Origin: Aquidulcibacter sp.
Lineage (GTDB): Bacteria; Pseudomonadota; Alphaproteobacteria; Caulobacterales; Aquidulcibacteraceae
Direction: 5' to 3'
DNA length: 64,000 nucleotides
NCBI GenBank assembly: GCA_027532555.1
Contig: JAPZTJ010000006.1
Location: forward strand, 1 to 64,000
The notes under the pieces are model-generated. The model did not search any database, was not told the DNA's origin, and saw only the letters and a list, made by a program, of their open reading frames with translations. Of this stretch, positions 28,601 to 38,200 are shown in pieces; the first letter of the stretch is position 1, and each line of letters starts with the position of its first letter. The translations under genes were made by a program, and so were the position numbers.

Positions 28601-29819
28601 CGGGGCGCGCATCCGGGCAGAAGACAAGACTAAGGTCGTTCGCGGCCAGCGTCTGGCCGACTGGGACCCGTTTGCAACCCCAATCGTCACCGAAGTTGGT
28701 GGCCGCGTGCGTCTGCAAGACCTCGTAGACGGTATCTCAGCTCGTGACGAGTTGGACGATGCGACCGGTATTTCGTCCAAGCGCGTGATCGACTGGCGTG
28801 GCGCTAAGGCCAATAATGACCTGCGCCCTGCTGTCGCTCTGTTGAACGACGATGGTAGCTTCGTGAAATTGGCCAATGGTGCAGACGCTGTCTACACCTT
28901 GCCAATCGATGCGATCTTGTCGGTCACCGATGGTGAACTGATCGGGCCAGGTGCCACTCTGTCGCGTGTTGCGACCGGTGGGGCCAAGACCCGCGACATC
29001 ACGGGCGGTCTGCCACGCGTTGCCGAATTGTTCGAAGCTCGTCGTCCGAAGGATCACGCAATCATCGCCGAAATCGATGGCCGCGTAGAATTCGGCAAGG
29101 ACTATAAGAACAAGCGCAAAGTGCTCATCATCCCCGATGACGAGGCTCTGGAGCCCGCAACGTATCTGATCGCCAAGGGTAAGCACTTGTCGGTTCAAGA
29201 TGGCGACCGGATCAAGCGCGGCGAATATCTGCTCGACGGCAACCCTGCACCTCAAGACATCTTGGCGGTTCTGGGCGTGGAAGCTTTGGCTGAGTATCTG
29301 GTTGAAGAAATCCAGAAGGTCTATCGTCTCCAAGGCGTGGGTATCAATGACAAGCACATTGAAACCATCGTCCGCCAGATGTTGCAGAAGGTGGAAGTCA
29401 CCGATCCAGGCGATACCGACATGATCAAGGGCGACGCCATTGATGAAGTTGACCTGATCGATGAAAACGCCCGTATGAAGGAATTGGGCCTCCGCGAAGC
29501 CACAGCAGAGCCTGTGCTTCTGGGGATCACCAAAGCCTCCTTGCAGACCCGTTCCTTCATCTCGGCCGCGTCGTTCCAAGAAACCACCCGCGTCCTCACC
29601 GACGCAGCGGTCAATGGCAAGCACGACACGCTCGAAGGCCTCAAAGAGAACGTCATCGTGGGCCGCCTGATCCCAGCCGGTACCGGTGGTGCACTCCGCC
29701 GCTTGAAGGCGATTGCCGCCTATCAAGATGCCGATGCTGCGATCGAGCAAGAGAGCGCGATGGAGCCTCTGCCTGCCGAAGTGGCTGGCATGGACGTCGT
29801 CGACCTCGGCACCGAATAA
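25620..29819 (+). CDS. rpoC: DNA-directed RNA polymerase subunit beta'
   Basis: 1399 residues from ATG 25620 ([12 protein letters not shown]), preceded by GGGAGA. The N-terminal zinc site is [20 protein letters not shown] at about 71-90. The catalytic magnesium loop NADFDGDQM is at 460-468 with D462, D464 and D466. Second zinc cysteines appear in [13 protein letters not shown]. The trigger-loop and bridge-helix region includes [19 protein letters not shown]. The gene ends the operon, with a terminator 24 bases after the stop. No rpsL or other ribosomal gene follows, unlike the arrangement in many bacteria. Confidence 0.99.
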   Translation: MNQDVMNIFGPQAIAPQFDNIRIALASPDQIKAWSYGEVKKPETINYRTFKPERDGLFCARIFGPIKDYECLCGKYKRIKYKGVTCEKCGVEVTLQRVRRERMGHIELAAPVAHIWFLKSLPSRIALMLDMALKDVEKVLYFERHIVIEPGITPFTERQLIDENELYEAQDTYGEDSFTVGIGAEAVRTMLEAIDLEETAKQIRIDISECTTELKPKKLAKRLKLIEAFMNSGNRPEWMIMTNIPVIPPELRPLVPLDGGRFATSDLNDLYRRVINRNNRLKRLIELRAPDIIVRNEKRMLQESVDALFDNGRRGRVITGANKRPLKSLADMLKGKQGRFRQNLLGKRVDYSGRSVITVGPELKLHECGLPKKMALELFKPFIYQRLDAKGLSSTVKQSKKLVEKERPEVWDILDEVIREHPVMLNRAPTLHRLGIQAFEPKLIEGKAIQLHPLVCTAFNADFDGDQMAVHVPLSIEAQLEARVLMMSTNNILSPASGKPIIVPSQDIVLGLYFLSIERDGEIGEGKAFRDLGEIESALDAGVVTLHSKIKARYVGVDDEGKPVTKTINTTPGRFMIADLLPRHPKVPPTIVNQLMTKKEVSNIIDQVYRFCGQKATVIFADRMMQLGFKEACKAGISFGMADMVVPPEKEAMVEATRTSVEEYEQQYSDGLITKGEKYNKVVDAWSKCTDRVADAMMEEVSKLRPGRDGVTLEMNSVYMMAHSGARGSKNQMKQLAGMRGLMAKPSGEIIETPIISNFKEGLTVQEYFNSTHGARKGLADTALKTANSGYLTRRLVDVAQDCIITEEDCGTSMGIELRAVTEGAEVIVSLEQRILGRTLAQDAVDPQTGEVIYPQDTYVDEDIAIAIDKAGVQTIKVRSPLTCETRNGVCATCYGRDLARGTRVNHGEAVGVIAAQSIGEPGTQLTMRTFHIGGAAQVADTSFMEAGLDGEVRFMNRATVKRDDGDLVCLSRNMVIAVFDGEGKERQSFKLPFGARIRAEDKTKVVRGQRLADWDPFATPIVTEVGGRVRLQDLVDGISARDELDDATGISSKRVIDWRGAKANNDLRPAVALLNDDGSFVKLANGADAVYTLPIDAILSVTDGELIGPGATLSRVATGGAKTRDITGGLPRVAELFEARRPKDHAIIAEIDGRVEFGKDYKNKRKVLIIPDDEALEPATYLIAKGKHLSVQDGDRIKRGEYLLDGNPAPQDILAVLGVEALAEYLVEEIQKVYRLQGVGINDKHIETIVRQMLQKVEVTDPGDTDMIKGDAIDEVDLIDENARMKELGLREATAEPVLLGITKASLQTRSFISAASFQETTRVLTDAAVNGKHDTLEGLKENVIVGRLIPAGTGGALRRLKAIAAYQDADAAIEQESAMEPLPAEVAGMDVVDLGTE

Positions 29820-29842
29820 GGTCTTTTGACCCCGCGAAACTG

Positions 29843-29873
29843 AAAAGGCCCCGGAGCAATCCGGGGCCTTTTT
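29843..29873 (+). terminator. Rho-independent terminator after rpoC
   Basis: AAAAGGCCCCGG, loop AGCAAT, CCGGGGCCTTTTT: a strong GC stem with flanking A and T tracts, which would also work on the other strand. Confidence 0.93.
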
Positions 29874-29916
29874 GGTGTTTGAGGCGCAGGAAGGCATTTT
29901 TTCTTTTCACGACGAC

Positions 29917-29958
29917 CTCACAAAAAAGTGAGAAAAGCTTAACGCCTTCTGGTTAAGC
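29917..29958. promoter_or_regulatory. Two adjacent inverted repeats before the carbonic anhydrase gene
   Basis: CTCAC, six A, GTGAG at 29917-29932, then GCTTAAC, eight bases, GTTAAGC at 29937-29958, ending 31 bases before the start codon. They may be operator sites or RNA hairpins in the leader. No regulator can be named. Confidence 0.35.
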
Positions 29959-29989
29959 ATAGTCTTCAGTAAAGACGAGGGATGCGGCC

Positions 29990-30865
29990 ATGAAGCGTGT
30001 GTTGGCAGGTATTGGGATTGTAGCTTTGGTAGCCGTTATCGGTGTTGGCACCGCCAAAGCCCTGATGAGCGGCGAAGCCCCCCATGCTGCGGCAGAAGCA
30101 AAGCATGAAGCACCAGCAGCCCACGATACAGCCGACGCCCACGCGGCGGCAGAGGGCGAGAAAAAGTCCATTCTGTCGAATTTAATCCCTGGAAAAGGTG
30201 GCGCACATTGGGGTTATGAGGGTTCAACTGGGCCTGACAATTGGGGCCAAATCGCCGAAGCAAACAAGGCTTGCGCCTCAGGTCTCGAACAATCCCCAAT
30301 CGACTTAACTGGTGGCGTAGACGCTGAAGTTTCCAATATCGCCCTGCATTGGAAGCCTGCTGCGTGGAACGTCGTCAATAATGGCCACACCATCCAAGTC
30401 GAAGGCAAAGATGGCGGCTATGCCACCATTGATGGCGAGCGGTTTGACTTACTTCAATTCCACTTCCACACCCCTTCTGAACATACAATCGATGGGCGCA
30501 ATTATCCGATGGAAGTCCACTTCGTGCACAAAAATGCCGAAGGCAGACTGGCCGTTATCGGCGTTTTGATGATGCCAGGTGGTGAGAACTCCCTGTTCTC
30601 GACCATCATGGAAAAGGCCCCGAAGGAAGAGGGTTCAGTCAGCGTCGGGATGATCGAGCAACGCGGCATGATCGCGCCAATTAATGGCATTTATCGGTAT
30701 CAAGGATCGCTAACCACACCGCCATGTTCTGAAGCGGTTTTGTGGACGGTTCTTTCGACGCCGATTTTGGTTTCGAAAAAGGATGTAGAGGCATTCCAAG
30801 CCTTGTTCCCCATGAATGCAAGACCAATCCAGCCCGTCAACCGCCGCTACGTGCTGCGCGACTAG
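29990..30865 (+). CDS. Alpha-type carbonic anhydrase, exported
   Basis: 291 residues. A hydrophobic N-terminus (residues 4-23) acts as signal peptide or anchor, followed by an Ala/His/Glu-rich linker to about 58. The catalytic domain starts at HWGYEGSTGPDNWG. Zinc ligands are H158 and H160 in QFHFHTPSEH and H177 in MEVHFVH; the Thr of SLTTPPCSE matches the usual proton-network residue. It hydrates CO2 to bicarbonate in the periplasm. The two cysteines C95 and that in PPCSE could form the disulfide of periplasmic alpha enzymes. It stands alone between two terminator-like structures. Confidence 0.94.
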   Translation: MKRVLAGIGIVALVAVIGVGTAKALMSGEAPHAAAEAKHEAPAAHDTADAHAAAEGEKKSILSNLIPGKGGAHWGYEGSTGPDNWGQIAEANKACASGLEQSPIDLTGGVDAEVSNIALHWKPAAWNVVNNGHTIQVEGKDGGYATIDGERFDLLQFHFHTPSEHTIDGRNYPMEVHFVHKNAEGRLAVIGVLMMPGGENSLFSTIMEKAPKEEGSVSVGMIEQRGMIAPINGIYRYQGSLTTPPCSEAVLWTVLSTPILVSKKDVEAFQALFPMNARPIQPVNRRYVLRD

Positions 30866-30911
30866 GTTTGAAGGCTGGCGGGGCCTGCGACCGCCGGACC
30901 CTTTCCAAACC
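30865..30911 (+). other. Long imperfect hairpin at the end of the carbonic anhydrase gene
   Basis: Nested pairings: GGTTTG with CAAACC, AAGG with CCTT, and GGCGG with CCGCC. No T-run follows, so it is a 3' structure or processing site rather than a standard terminator. Confidence 0.35.
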
Positions 30912-30979
30912 GACAAAAGAGTATACCCTTCTCCAGCAACGCTAGGACTGTGTCCCGGCTATCGGGGAGACTTCTTGTC

Positions 30980-31777
30980 ATGGTGCTAAAGTTGGCGACT
31001 TCAGCTCTCGGGTTTCGCTTACTCGCTTTGGGAATGGCGATCTCCGCATTGTTTTTACCCCGCGCATTGGCCGCGCAGGCCGCGCCAAGCCCAAATCCAG
31101 GCTATTTGCTTGTTGTTGGCAAAACAACAGACCGCGCCAAGATCGGCGCATATGCCGCCTCACTCCCACCTATTTATGCCAGTCTTGATGGCTATTATCT
31201 CGCCATCGGAGCACCCGGGCGCGGCGTTACGTGGCTAGAAGGGCCATGGACAGATCGCTCTGTAATCTTTGCCAAATTTCCCACCCGTGCCGGGGCTGAT
31301 GCTTTCTGGTGGGGGGAGGATTACAGGACCGCCATTCGCAAGCGCGACAATGCCGGTGTGTTCAGCGTGGTAGCCATCGAAGGAACTGGCCCAACGCCAT
31401 TTGAAGGGGCAGGGGCTAGCTTTTTGATTGTCATGACTGGACCTACCGGCAAAGGTGCTACCGAACAAGACGCATCCGACCGGGCCGTTAGAAGCTTAGT
31501 GGACGGCGTAAAGCGCTCTGGCGGGCAATTGGTCAATGCGCCTGGCATCGGGCAGTTTACAGCCATGGAAGGTGACACCGTGTTTGATCGCTTTGTGGTT
31601 GCCGCTTGGCCTAGCCTTGCCGCCCGTGACGCGTATCTGGCGAGCGCCGATGCAGCAGAAGCCAAACGCCTGCGCCAATTGGCTGGGATTAGTGCCGTCG
31701 TCGCCGCAAATGGGGTTCCAAGGAACCAAGCCCCAACGGCGGTGAACCCAAATCCAACGACCGCCGCGCCCAAATGA
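30980..31777 (+). CDS. Exported protein with two DUF1330-like domains
   Basis: 265 residues from ATG 30980 (GGGGAGA ribosome site; a GTG ten codons upstream is less likely). A signal peptide of about 30 residues ends ALAAQA. Two copies of a ferredoxin-like fold resembling DUF1330 follow: GYLLVVGKTTDRAKIGAYA at about 37-55 and FLIVMTGPTGKGATEQDAS at about 144-162, each with a later aromatic/Phe stretch (FAKFPTRAGADAFW, VVAAWPSLAARDAYL). The C-terminus is Pro/Asn/Thr-rich. DUF1330 proteins usually are cytoplasmic single domains, so secretion and doubling are unusual. Function unknown. Confidence 0.65.
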   Translation: MVLKLATSALGFRLLALGMAISALFLPRALAAQAAPSPNPGYLLVVGKTTDRAKIGAYAASLPPIYASLDGYYLAIGAPGRGVTWLEGPWTDRSVIFAKFPTRAGADAFWWGEDYRTAIRKRDNAGVFSVVAIEGTGPTPFEGAGASFLIVMTGPTGKGATEQDASDRAVRSLVDGVKRSGGQLVNAPGIGQFTAMEGDTVFDRFVVAAWPSLAARDAYLASADAAEAKRLRQLAGISAVVAANGVPRNQAPTAVNPNPTTAAPK

Positions 31778-32046
31778 CACGGTTCATTTTAGGCGAAACA
31801 AAGTCGCTGAGAAGCACTTTTTCGACCAATTTCACGGTCAGATTCGTAGCTTGATTAACCCCGAGATAGGGTCAAATCGACCCAAAAACAGCCTGTGCAT
31901 TCCCTCTATGCGGAATTGCAACGCTTGCGTAAGCACCTAAAACCCTTATCTTAATTCTGTTACTTTTCCCCAATTTCGCGAAAGTTACAGCGTGCGACTG
32001 CGTTGCTGCGTTTGCGAAATAGGTCTCCCCGGGCTAAAAGCCACTC
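31778..32046. other. Intergenic region before the SleB-type hydrolase
   Basis: 269 bases. I see no gene. Composition is AT-richer than the flanks, with GTTACTTTTCCCC and CGCGAAAGTTACAGCG near the middle, and the hydrolase start lies close to a CCCCGGGC stretch. No clear terminator follows the DUF1330 gene. Confidence 0.4.
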
Positions 32047-32634
32047 ATGAAGTCGGGACAGACCGGCCTCTCTAGGACCTTCGCGCGTGATGCTGCGACC
32101 GTCCTAGGGACTGTGTGTTTGATCGTATGCCTCAGCACGATCGCTCATGCAGAACCTGTGGTGGAAGATGCCCAGGTTGATGCCGACATTACCACGACCC
32201 AATCCCAGGGTACTCCGCAATCGAAGCGCAACACGGCCGAGCTCGACCGTGCGCGTCAGATACGGTGTCTGGCTGAGGCAGTGTACTATGAAGCGAAGGG
32301 TGAGCCCCCTCGCGGCCAAGAAGCAGTAGCTGAAGTGGTTGCAACGCGGGTGGCTTCAAAGGCATATCCAAAGAGTTTCTGTGGCGTTGTTTATCAGCGT
32401 TCAGGACGGACTTGCCAATTCTCGTGGGCGTGCAGCGCGAAGCGCGCCCCAAGTGGTCAACAATGGCAACGTGCCAATGAGATCGCGGAACGTGTCGTCG
32501 ATGGGTGGAGACCCGGTGTAGCACCCGGTGCGACCCACTTCCACGCCACGTTTGTTGACCCCAGTTGGGCGCGCGTTTATCGCCGCGTCACCAGCATTGG
32601 GGGCCATGTCTTCTACCGCCAGATCGTGCGGTAA
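32047..32634 (+). CDS. SleB-type cell wall hydrolase (Hydrolase_2 family), exported
   Basis: 195 residues. A hydrophobic signal around residues 16-33 ends in AHA. The catalytic domain covers about 70-195: CLAEAVYYEAKGEPPRGQEA with the conserved Glu residues, FCGVVYQ, CQFSWACS, and ATHFHATFVDPSW followed by IGGHVFYR. These are the full set of SleB/CwlJ signatures of lytic transglycosylase-like cell wall hydrolases. In non-spore-formers they act on peptidoglycan in the periplasm. The gene is monocistronic with a strong terminator 38 bases downstream. Confidence 0.9.
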   Translation: MKSGQTGLSRTFARDAATVLGTVCLIVCLSTIAHAEPVVEDAQVDADITTTQSQGTPQSKRNTAELDRARQIRCLAEAVYYEAKGEPPRGQEAVAEVVATRVASKAYPKSFCGVVYQRSGRTCQFSWACSAKRAPSGQQWQRANEIAERVVDGWRPGVAPGATHFHATFVDPSWARVYRRVTSIGGHVFYRQIVR

Positions 32635-32671
32635 ACCCAAACGAAGTCCATTTTGACTTCCAACCCATCAG

Positions 32672-32706
32672 ATGCCCTCGCTGTCTCCGGCGAGGGCATT
32701 TTGTTT
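32672..32706 (+). terminator. Rho-independent terminator after the SleB-type hydrolase
   Basis: ATGCCCTCGC, loop of eight, GCGAGGGCAT, then TTTGTTTT. It also faces the end of the convergent dehydrogenase gene seven bases away. Confidence 0.9.
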
Positions 32707-32712
32707 TGGGGG

Positions 32713-33513
32713 TTAGCTATTCAAGACGCTTTTGCGCATTTGCTTGGCGAGATATTTGGGCAAGAAGCGGCTGAAGAAATGCGCGCGGTCGGCGGCTTTG
32801 CCGACTTTGACGATGACGTCATCCCCGTGCACCGCATCCCACGTTCGTGCAGCAGCCATCTCGACGGGGTAGATTTCGATGCCGGCCATAGCAGGACGCT
32901 CTTTCGAGTTTGATCCAGCCTTTTCCACCATATCAAGGATCGGGGTGTCGACGAACCAAGGGCATAAGGCGATAACGCGAATATTCTTGCGCGAGAATTC
33001 AACGTCTAGAGCCTCGCTCAAACCCCGAACGGCAAACTTCGTCGCAGAATAAACAGCAAGGCGAGGAGAGCCAACGAGTCCTGCGGTCGATGCGGTGTTG
33101 ATGACACGGGCACCTGGCGTTGTTTCTAGAAGCGGTAAGGCGGCATAGACGCCATTCATGACGCCCTTCAGATTCACATCGACCACAAGGTCGGCGTCAT
33201 CTTGGGCGACTTCTTCGTACCAGCCGTGCTTGCCGATCCCGGCATTGTTGAACAACACATGCATCCGCCCACCTGTTGCGTCGCCAAATTGGCTGACAGC
33301 ATTGCTCCACCCATGCCGTTCACGGACGTCAAAAACGCCGGTGCAATAGGAATCAACCGGCATGTCCGCCGCTGTTTCGGCAATGCCCGCGGCATTGACG
33401 TCATAAAGCCCGCAATACCAGCCGCGCTGAGCAAAATAGTGGGCTGTCGCTCGGCCAATGCCTGATCCAGCCCCGGTAATAAAAATCGTTTTCCGGCCGC
33501 GCGCTTCACTCAT
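32713..33513 (-). CDS. Short-chain dehydrogenase/reductase
   Basis: 266 residues from ATG 33513 (the frame extends upstream without support). Classical SDR: the NAD(P)-binding TGAGSGIG near residue 13, NNAG in VLFNNAGIG, and the catalytic YxxxK as YSATK preceded by Ser in NTASTAGL. The acidic residue at the end of the second strand (LYDVN) favours NAD over NADP. Substrate unknown. It is divergent from sdhE across 153 bases. Confidence 0.88.
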   Translation of the reverse strand: MSEARGRKTIFITGAGSGIGRATAHYFAQRGWYCGLYDVNAAGIAETAADMPVDSYCTGVFDVRERHGWSNAVSQFGDATGGRMHVLFNNAGIGKHGWYEEVAQDDADLVVDVNLKGVMNGVYAALPLLETTPGARVINTASTAGLVGSPRLAVYSATKFAVRGLSEALDVEFSRKNIRVIALCPWFVDTPILDMVEKAGSNSKERPAMAGIEIYPVEMAAARTWDAVHGDDVIVKVGKAADRAHFFSRFLPKYLAKQMRKSVLNS

Positions 33514-33666
33514 GTTTAATCCCCGTTGGAAGGTCTTGTGCGCCAAAGTGCAGCGCAGCCCAATGAGACCTGCAGAAACCCCACCGAACGGTACAAATGC
33601 ACTGCGGTCAAGTGTGCTTGAATGTGATTGGCGCGCTATATGAGATCCTAAGACAGGAGAGATCTG

Positions 33667-33948
33667 ATGGAAGACCGCGACACGTGGATCAAGCAGTTGC
33701 GCTATCGCGCTTGGCGGCGTGGGTTCCGCGAACATGATTTCTTGATGGGCACCTTTGCCGACCAGCATTTGGCCAACGCCAGCTCAGAAGACTTAAGCCT
33801 CTTTGAAGCCCTGCTCGACCAAGCAGACTGGGACGTCTATTATTGGATCGTTGGCCAAGTACCGGTTCCTGAAAAGTATCGGGGACCTGTGATGGAAACG
33901 CTGCAGGCGATGAGCTTCACCGTTGAAACCATTCGTCGGACAAGTTGA
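33667..33948 (+). CDS. sdhE: Succinate dehydrogenase flavinylation factor SdhE
   Basis: 93 residues, typical length. The RGxxE motif needed for covalent FAD attachment is present as RGFRE (R18, G19, E22), within LRYRAWRRGFREHDFLMG. The protein helps load FAD on the SdhA subunit in the cytoplasm. In many alphaproteobacteria sdhE lies next to mfd; here two genes intervene. GGAGAG gives a good ribosome site. Confidence 0.93.
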   Translation: MEDRDTWIKQLRYRAWRRGFREHDFLMGTFADQHLANASSEDLSLFEALLDQADWDVYYWIVGQVPVPEKYRGPVMETLQAMSFTVETIRRTS

Positions 33949-34005
33949 CGGGCGAGACGGAGTCGCACCCTTACGAATGACACAAACATCTGTATACTTG
34001 ACCTG

Positions 34006-34662
34006 ATGGCAACAGACCTTGAGCATTATCCCAGTGTATGGGCCCGTCGGGCGGACTTAATCGTCCATATCGCAGGCCTAACCTTGGCTTTGTTTGGCGG
34101 CGGCCTCGCTTTGGGTCTGGCCGTAAGCAATGGGATGTTGGGCAAAGTCGCGGCGGTTTCCATATACGCCTTGGGCTTGATCGCCATGCTCGCGTTCTCT
34201 CTGGCCTATAATTTTGCGAAACCTAGTTGGCAGCCGTTTTTGCGCCGGCTCGACCATGCTGGCATCTTCTTGATGATCGCTGCGAGCTACACCCCTTTTA
34301 CCACCCAGGCTCTAACCGGGGCTTGGTCCATTGGCATGACGACTGCAGTCTGGTCTTTGGCGGCTTTGGGCATTGCGGGCAAAATGTTCTTGCCGGGCCT
34401 TGGCAAAGCGATTTGGGTCTTTCTCTATCTGGCTTTGGGCTGGATGGTGGTGATTGCCATTAAGCCGATGATTGAAGAAGTTCCCGCGGTTGCGATGTGG
34501 TTGTTGGCGGCGGGTGGTGTTGTCTATTCGGTTGGTACGATCTTCTACGCGGCAAAGGGTCTTAAGTTCCGCCGTGCGATTTGGCATGGCCATGTCGTGG
34601 CCGCAGCGGGCTTGCATTACGCCGCCATTTTGGTCGGGGTCGTGCTGGTTGGGGCCCAATAG
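34006..34662 (+). CDS. Hemolysin III/PAQR-family inner membrane protein
   Basis: 218 residues with seven hydrophobic spans. The family motifs are present: the N-terminal RRADLIVHIAG, the mid segment RRLDHAGIFLMIAASYTPF with the Asp-His pair, and the C-terminal IWHGHVVAAAGLHYAAIL containing the metal-binding His residues. PAQR relatives include the YqfA/hemolysin III proteins and adiponectin receptors; a ceramidase-like or metal-dependent hydrolase role has been proposed for the eukaryotic ones, and the bacterial role is unclear. The name hemolysin III should not be read as proof of a toxin. Confidence 0.88.
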   Translation: MATDLEHYPSVWARRADLIVHIAGLTLALFGGGLALGLAVSNGMLGKVAAVSIYALGLIAMLAFSLAYNFAKPSWQPFLRRLDHAGIFLMIAASYTPFTTQALTGAWSIGMTTAVWSLAALGIAGKMFLPGLGKAIWVFLYLALGWMVVIAIKPMIEEVPAVAMWLLAAGGVVYSVGTIFYAAKGLKFRRAIWHGHVVAAAGLHYAAILVGVVLVGAQ

Positions 34663-34821
34663 AAAGGTCCTCCCTCCAACGCCAGCGCCTTGATGCGCAG
34701 GTCTAGTTGCGAAAACTCAATGGAAGGACTGTGTCAACAGCTCGATTTGTTTGGGTCGCCCGCTTGACGCCGAATGCCGCGCGCCGCACAAGTTCGTCCA
34801 AACAACAGGGGAGAAAACACC

Positions 34822-35196
34822 ATGGCGAAAATCGGCTATTTGTGCGTTGGCACCAATGATTTTGACAAGGCCACAGCCTTTTACACCGCGCTTCTAGCAG
34901 AAATTGGTGGCAAGCCCTTGATGCCAACCCCTGCAGGCTTGATTTATCGTCTGACCGAAGGAGCGATGTTCATGGTGACCCGCCCGCATGACGGTGCGCC
35001 AGCGACCTTTGGCAACGGGACCATGGTGGCGTTTCAAGTCGATTCTTCCGAACAGGTCAGCGCCCTGCATGCCAAAGCTCTGGAATTGGGCGGCACGTGT
35101 GAAGGCCAGCCCGGCCCGCGCGGTGCCTTTGGCGAATTTTCTTATTTCCGGGACTTGGACGGCAATAAACTGGCTGCCTTTTACTCGGCCCGCTGA
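34822..35196 (+). CDS. Glyoxalase/bleomycin resistance-like (VOC) protein
   Basis: 124 residues from ATG 34822 with an AGGGGAGA ribosome site. One vicinal-oxygen-chelate unit pair: GYLCVGTNDFDKATAFYTAL at the start and FSYFRDLDGNKLAAFY at the end, as in the small lyase-type proteins encoded near many alphaproteobacterial housekeeping genes. The first His metal ligand of glyoxalase I is not evident, so enzymatic activity is uncertain. Confidence 0.85.
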   Translation: MAKIGYLCVGTNDFDKATAFYTALLAEIGGKPLMPTPAGLIYRLTEGAMFMVTRPHDGAPATFGNGTMVAFQVDSSEQVSALHAKALELGGTCEGQPGPRGAFGEFSYFRDLDGNKLAAFYSAR

Positions 35197-35295
35197 AGTC
35201 ACGCACGACCCAACGGCTACTGAGCACTGACCCTCGCCAAGGGGGCAGGGGATCGCTATATCGCGTGACCATCCTCCTCAAAAGCACAGCGCCCG

Positions 35296-38200
35296 ATGCC
35301 GATCTCTCTTGTCGAAACCCTCGCCAACGCCGTTGGTCCATTACGTGTGTCGGGTGCCGTTGAAGGCTATGATGCGGGGCTGATTGCGCGTGCCGCTCTG
35401 CTGCGGGGCGGGGTCACACTGCATGTGGCGCGCGACGACGCCCAAGCTTCGAGCTTTCTGGCTGCAGTTCGCTTTTACGCACCAAGCCTGTCGGTGCTGC
35501 GCCTGCCTGCTTGGGATTGCTTGCCCTATGACCGCGTGGGCCCAGCCCCTGAGATCAGCGCAACGCGACTTTCGACCCTTACCCAATTGATCCGGCGCAA
35601 AGAGGGCGATGCGCCGGTACTGGTATTGACGACGGGGGCTGCGCTCCTTCAGCGTGTTGCGCCAAGGGACAGGCTGCGCGCAGCGTCCTTCTCGGCCAGA
35701 CCCGGCCAGATTCTCGATGTCAGCGCCATTCAGGCTTATTTTGCCGCCAATGGCTATGTGCGGACGGCGACCGTGCGCGAGCGTGGGGACTTTGCCATTC
35801 GAGGCGGGGTGATTGATTTATTCCCGCCGGAACTGCCAGAGCCCGTGCGCCTCGACCTGTTTGGCGATACGCTGGAAAGCATCCGCAGCTTTGATCCAGA
35901 GACCCAGCGCTCAACCCATCAATTGCAGGGCGTGGTGTTAGCCCCTGTCTCTGAAGCCATTCTGGATGACGTTGCTGCCAGCCGTTTCCGCCTCGGCTAT
36001 TTGGAGTTGTTTGGCGCAGCCCAAGGTGACCCGCTCTATGAAGCGGTTACAAAACGGATGCGCCGCAATGGCATGGAGCATTGGTTGCCGTTGTTCCATG
36101 AACATATGGAGACGGTTTTTGATTATGTCGGCAAGGATGCCCTGATCAGTCTCGATCCCCATGCCTTGGACGCCTCAACAGAGCGCGCTGCCCAAGTAGC
36201 CGATTATTACGAAGCACGCCGTATCCCGCCGCCCAAGGGTTCCGCGCCCTATAACCCCCTGCCACCTGAGCGCCTCTATACCACGGTCGCCGAACTGGAA
36301 GGCATGCTTGCTAGCCGGGATGTCCGTCGCCTCAGCGCCTATCAAGAGGCAGAAGGCAGTCAAGCACTGATCGAAAGCGGTGCCAAGGCTGGTCGTAACT
36401 TCGCCACCGAACGCGCCACCGAAGGCGTCAATGTTTGGGATGCGGCGCGCAAGCATGTGGAGGCTTTGGCCGCCCAAGGCATAAAACCCATCCTGGCGGC
36501 TTGGACAGAAGGCTCAGCAGAGCGTTTAGGCCATGTGTTGCAAGAACATGGCATGGCCGCCTTGTTCCCGCTGCCCAATGCCGATGCGATTGCCCTCATG
36601 TCCAAGGGGGCGATTGGTCTGGCCGTCTTGCCGCTGGAGCGCGGCTTTGTTGCTGAAGACTATGCCATTCTGTCTGAGCAGGACATTTTGGGTGAGCGCT
36701 TGGGCCGCGCGCGCAAGCGCCGAAAAGCGGCTAGCATTATTCTAGAAGCAGGTAGCCTTTCGGCTGGTGACCTCGTGGTACATATCGACCACGGTATTGG
36801 CCGCTACGAAGGCTTGCGCACCTTGGACGTGCAGGGCGCGCCGCACGATTGCTTGGAGCTGATCTATGCTGGCGGCGACAAGCTGTTCCTGCCGGTTGAG
36901 AATATCGAACTCGTCTCGCGTTATGGCTCAGAAGATGCGACCGCGCTTCTGGACAAATTAGGCGGCGTGGCGTGGCAAGGGCGCAAGGCCAAAGCGAAAC
37001 AGCGCCTGAAAGATATGGCTGAGGCGCTGATCAAGATCGCCGCCGCACGTGCCGCTAAAGTGTCCGAGCCGATTTTGGCGAGCTCTGGCGATTATGATGA
37101 ATTCTGTGCCCGCTTCCCGTGGGATGAGACCGACGATCAATTGTCGGCGATTGAAGACATCTTCAATGATCTGGCGGCTGGCCATCCGATGGACCGCTTG
37201 ATCTGTGGTGACGTCGGCTTTGGCAAAACCGAAGTTGCCTTGCGCGCAGCCTTTGTCGTGGCGATGAGTGGCCGACAGGTGGCGGTCGTTTGCCCCACCA
37301 CGCTGCTATCGCGCCAACATTTCAAGACCTTTAGCGAGCGGTTCCGCGGCTGGCCGATCCGCGTGCGGCAATTGTCGCGCATGGTGGGGTCCAAAGAAAC
37401 CGCCGATACCAAGCGCGACCTCGCTGATGGTAAGATTGACATTGTCGTTGGCACCCATGCCATCTTCGCCAAGGACCTCGCCATTCGCGATTTGGGCCTT
37501 GTGATCGTCGATGAGGAGCAGCATTTCGGCGTGAAGCACAAAGAGCGCCTGAAAGAATTGCGCACCGACACCCATGTGCTGACCCTATCCGCCACGCCTA
37601 TCCCGCGCACCTTGCAATTGTCGCTGGCTGGCATCCGCGAAATGTCGATCATCGCCACCCCACCAGTCGACCGCTTGGCTGTGCGTACCTATGTGACGCC
37701 GTGGGACCCGATCACGATCCGCGAAGCCTTGCTGCGTGAGAAATATCGCGGCGGCCAAGCCTTCTTTGTGGCCCCGCGTGTGGAGCACCTTGAAGATATT
37801 GAGCGCTTCATGAAGGAAATGGTGCCAGAAATGACCTATGCGGTCGCGCATGGTCAGATGAGCCCAACTCAGATGGAGCCGATCGTGACCGCCTTTTATG
37901 AAGGCGTCTATGATGTGCTGATCTCCACCACGATTGTGGAGAGTGGTTTGGATATTCCTCGTGCCAACACGCTCATCACTTGGCGCGCAGACATGTTTGG
38001 CCTTGCGCAAATGTACCAATTGCGTGGCCGCGTAGGCCGCTCCAAGACCCGCGCCTATGCCTATCTGACGGTTCCGGCGGAAAAGCCGATCACGCCAAGC
38101 GCGGAGAAGCGTCTAAAAATCCTGCAATCACTCGACAGTCTCGGCGCTGGCTTCCAATTGGCCAGCCACGACCTCGATATGCGCGGCGGTGGCAACCTTT

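Noticed and set aside
29939-29956. TTAA-N10-TTAA as a CtrA binding box before the carbonic anhydrase
   Set aside because: CtrA boxes need a seven-base spacer.
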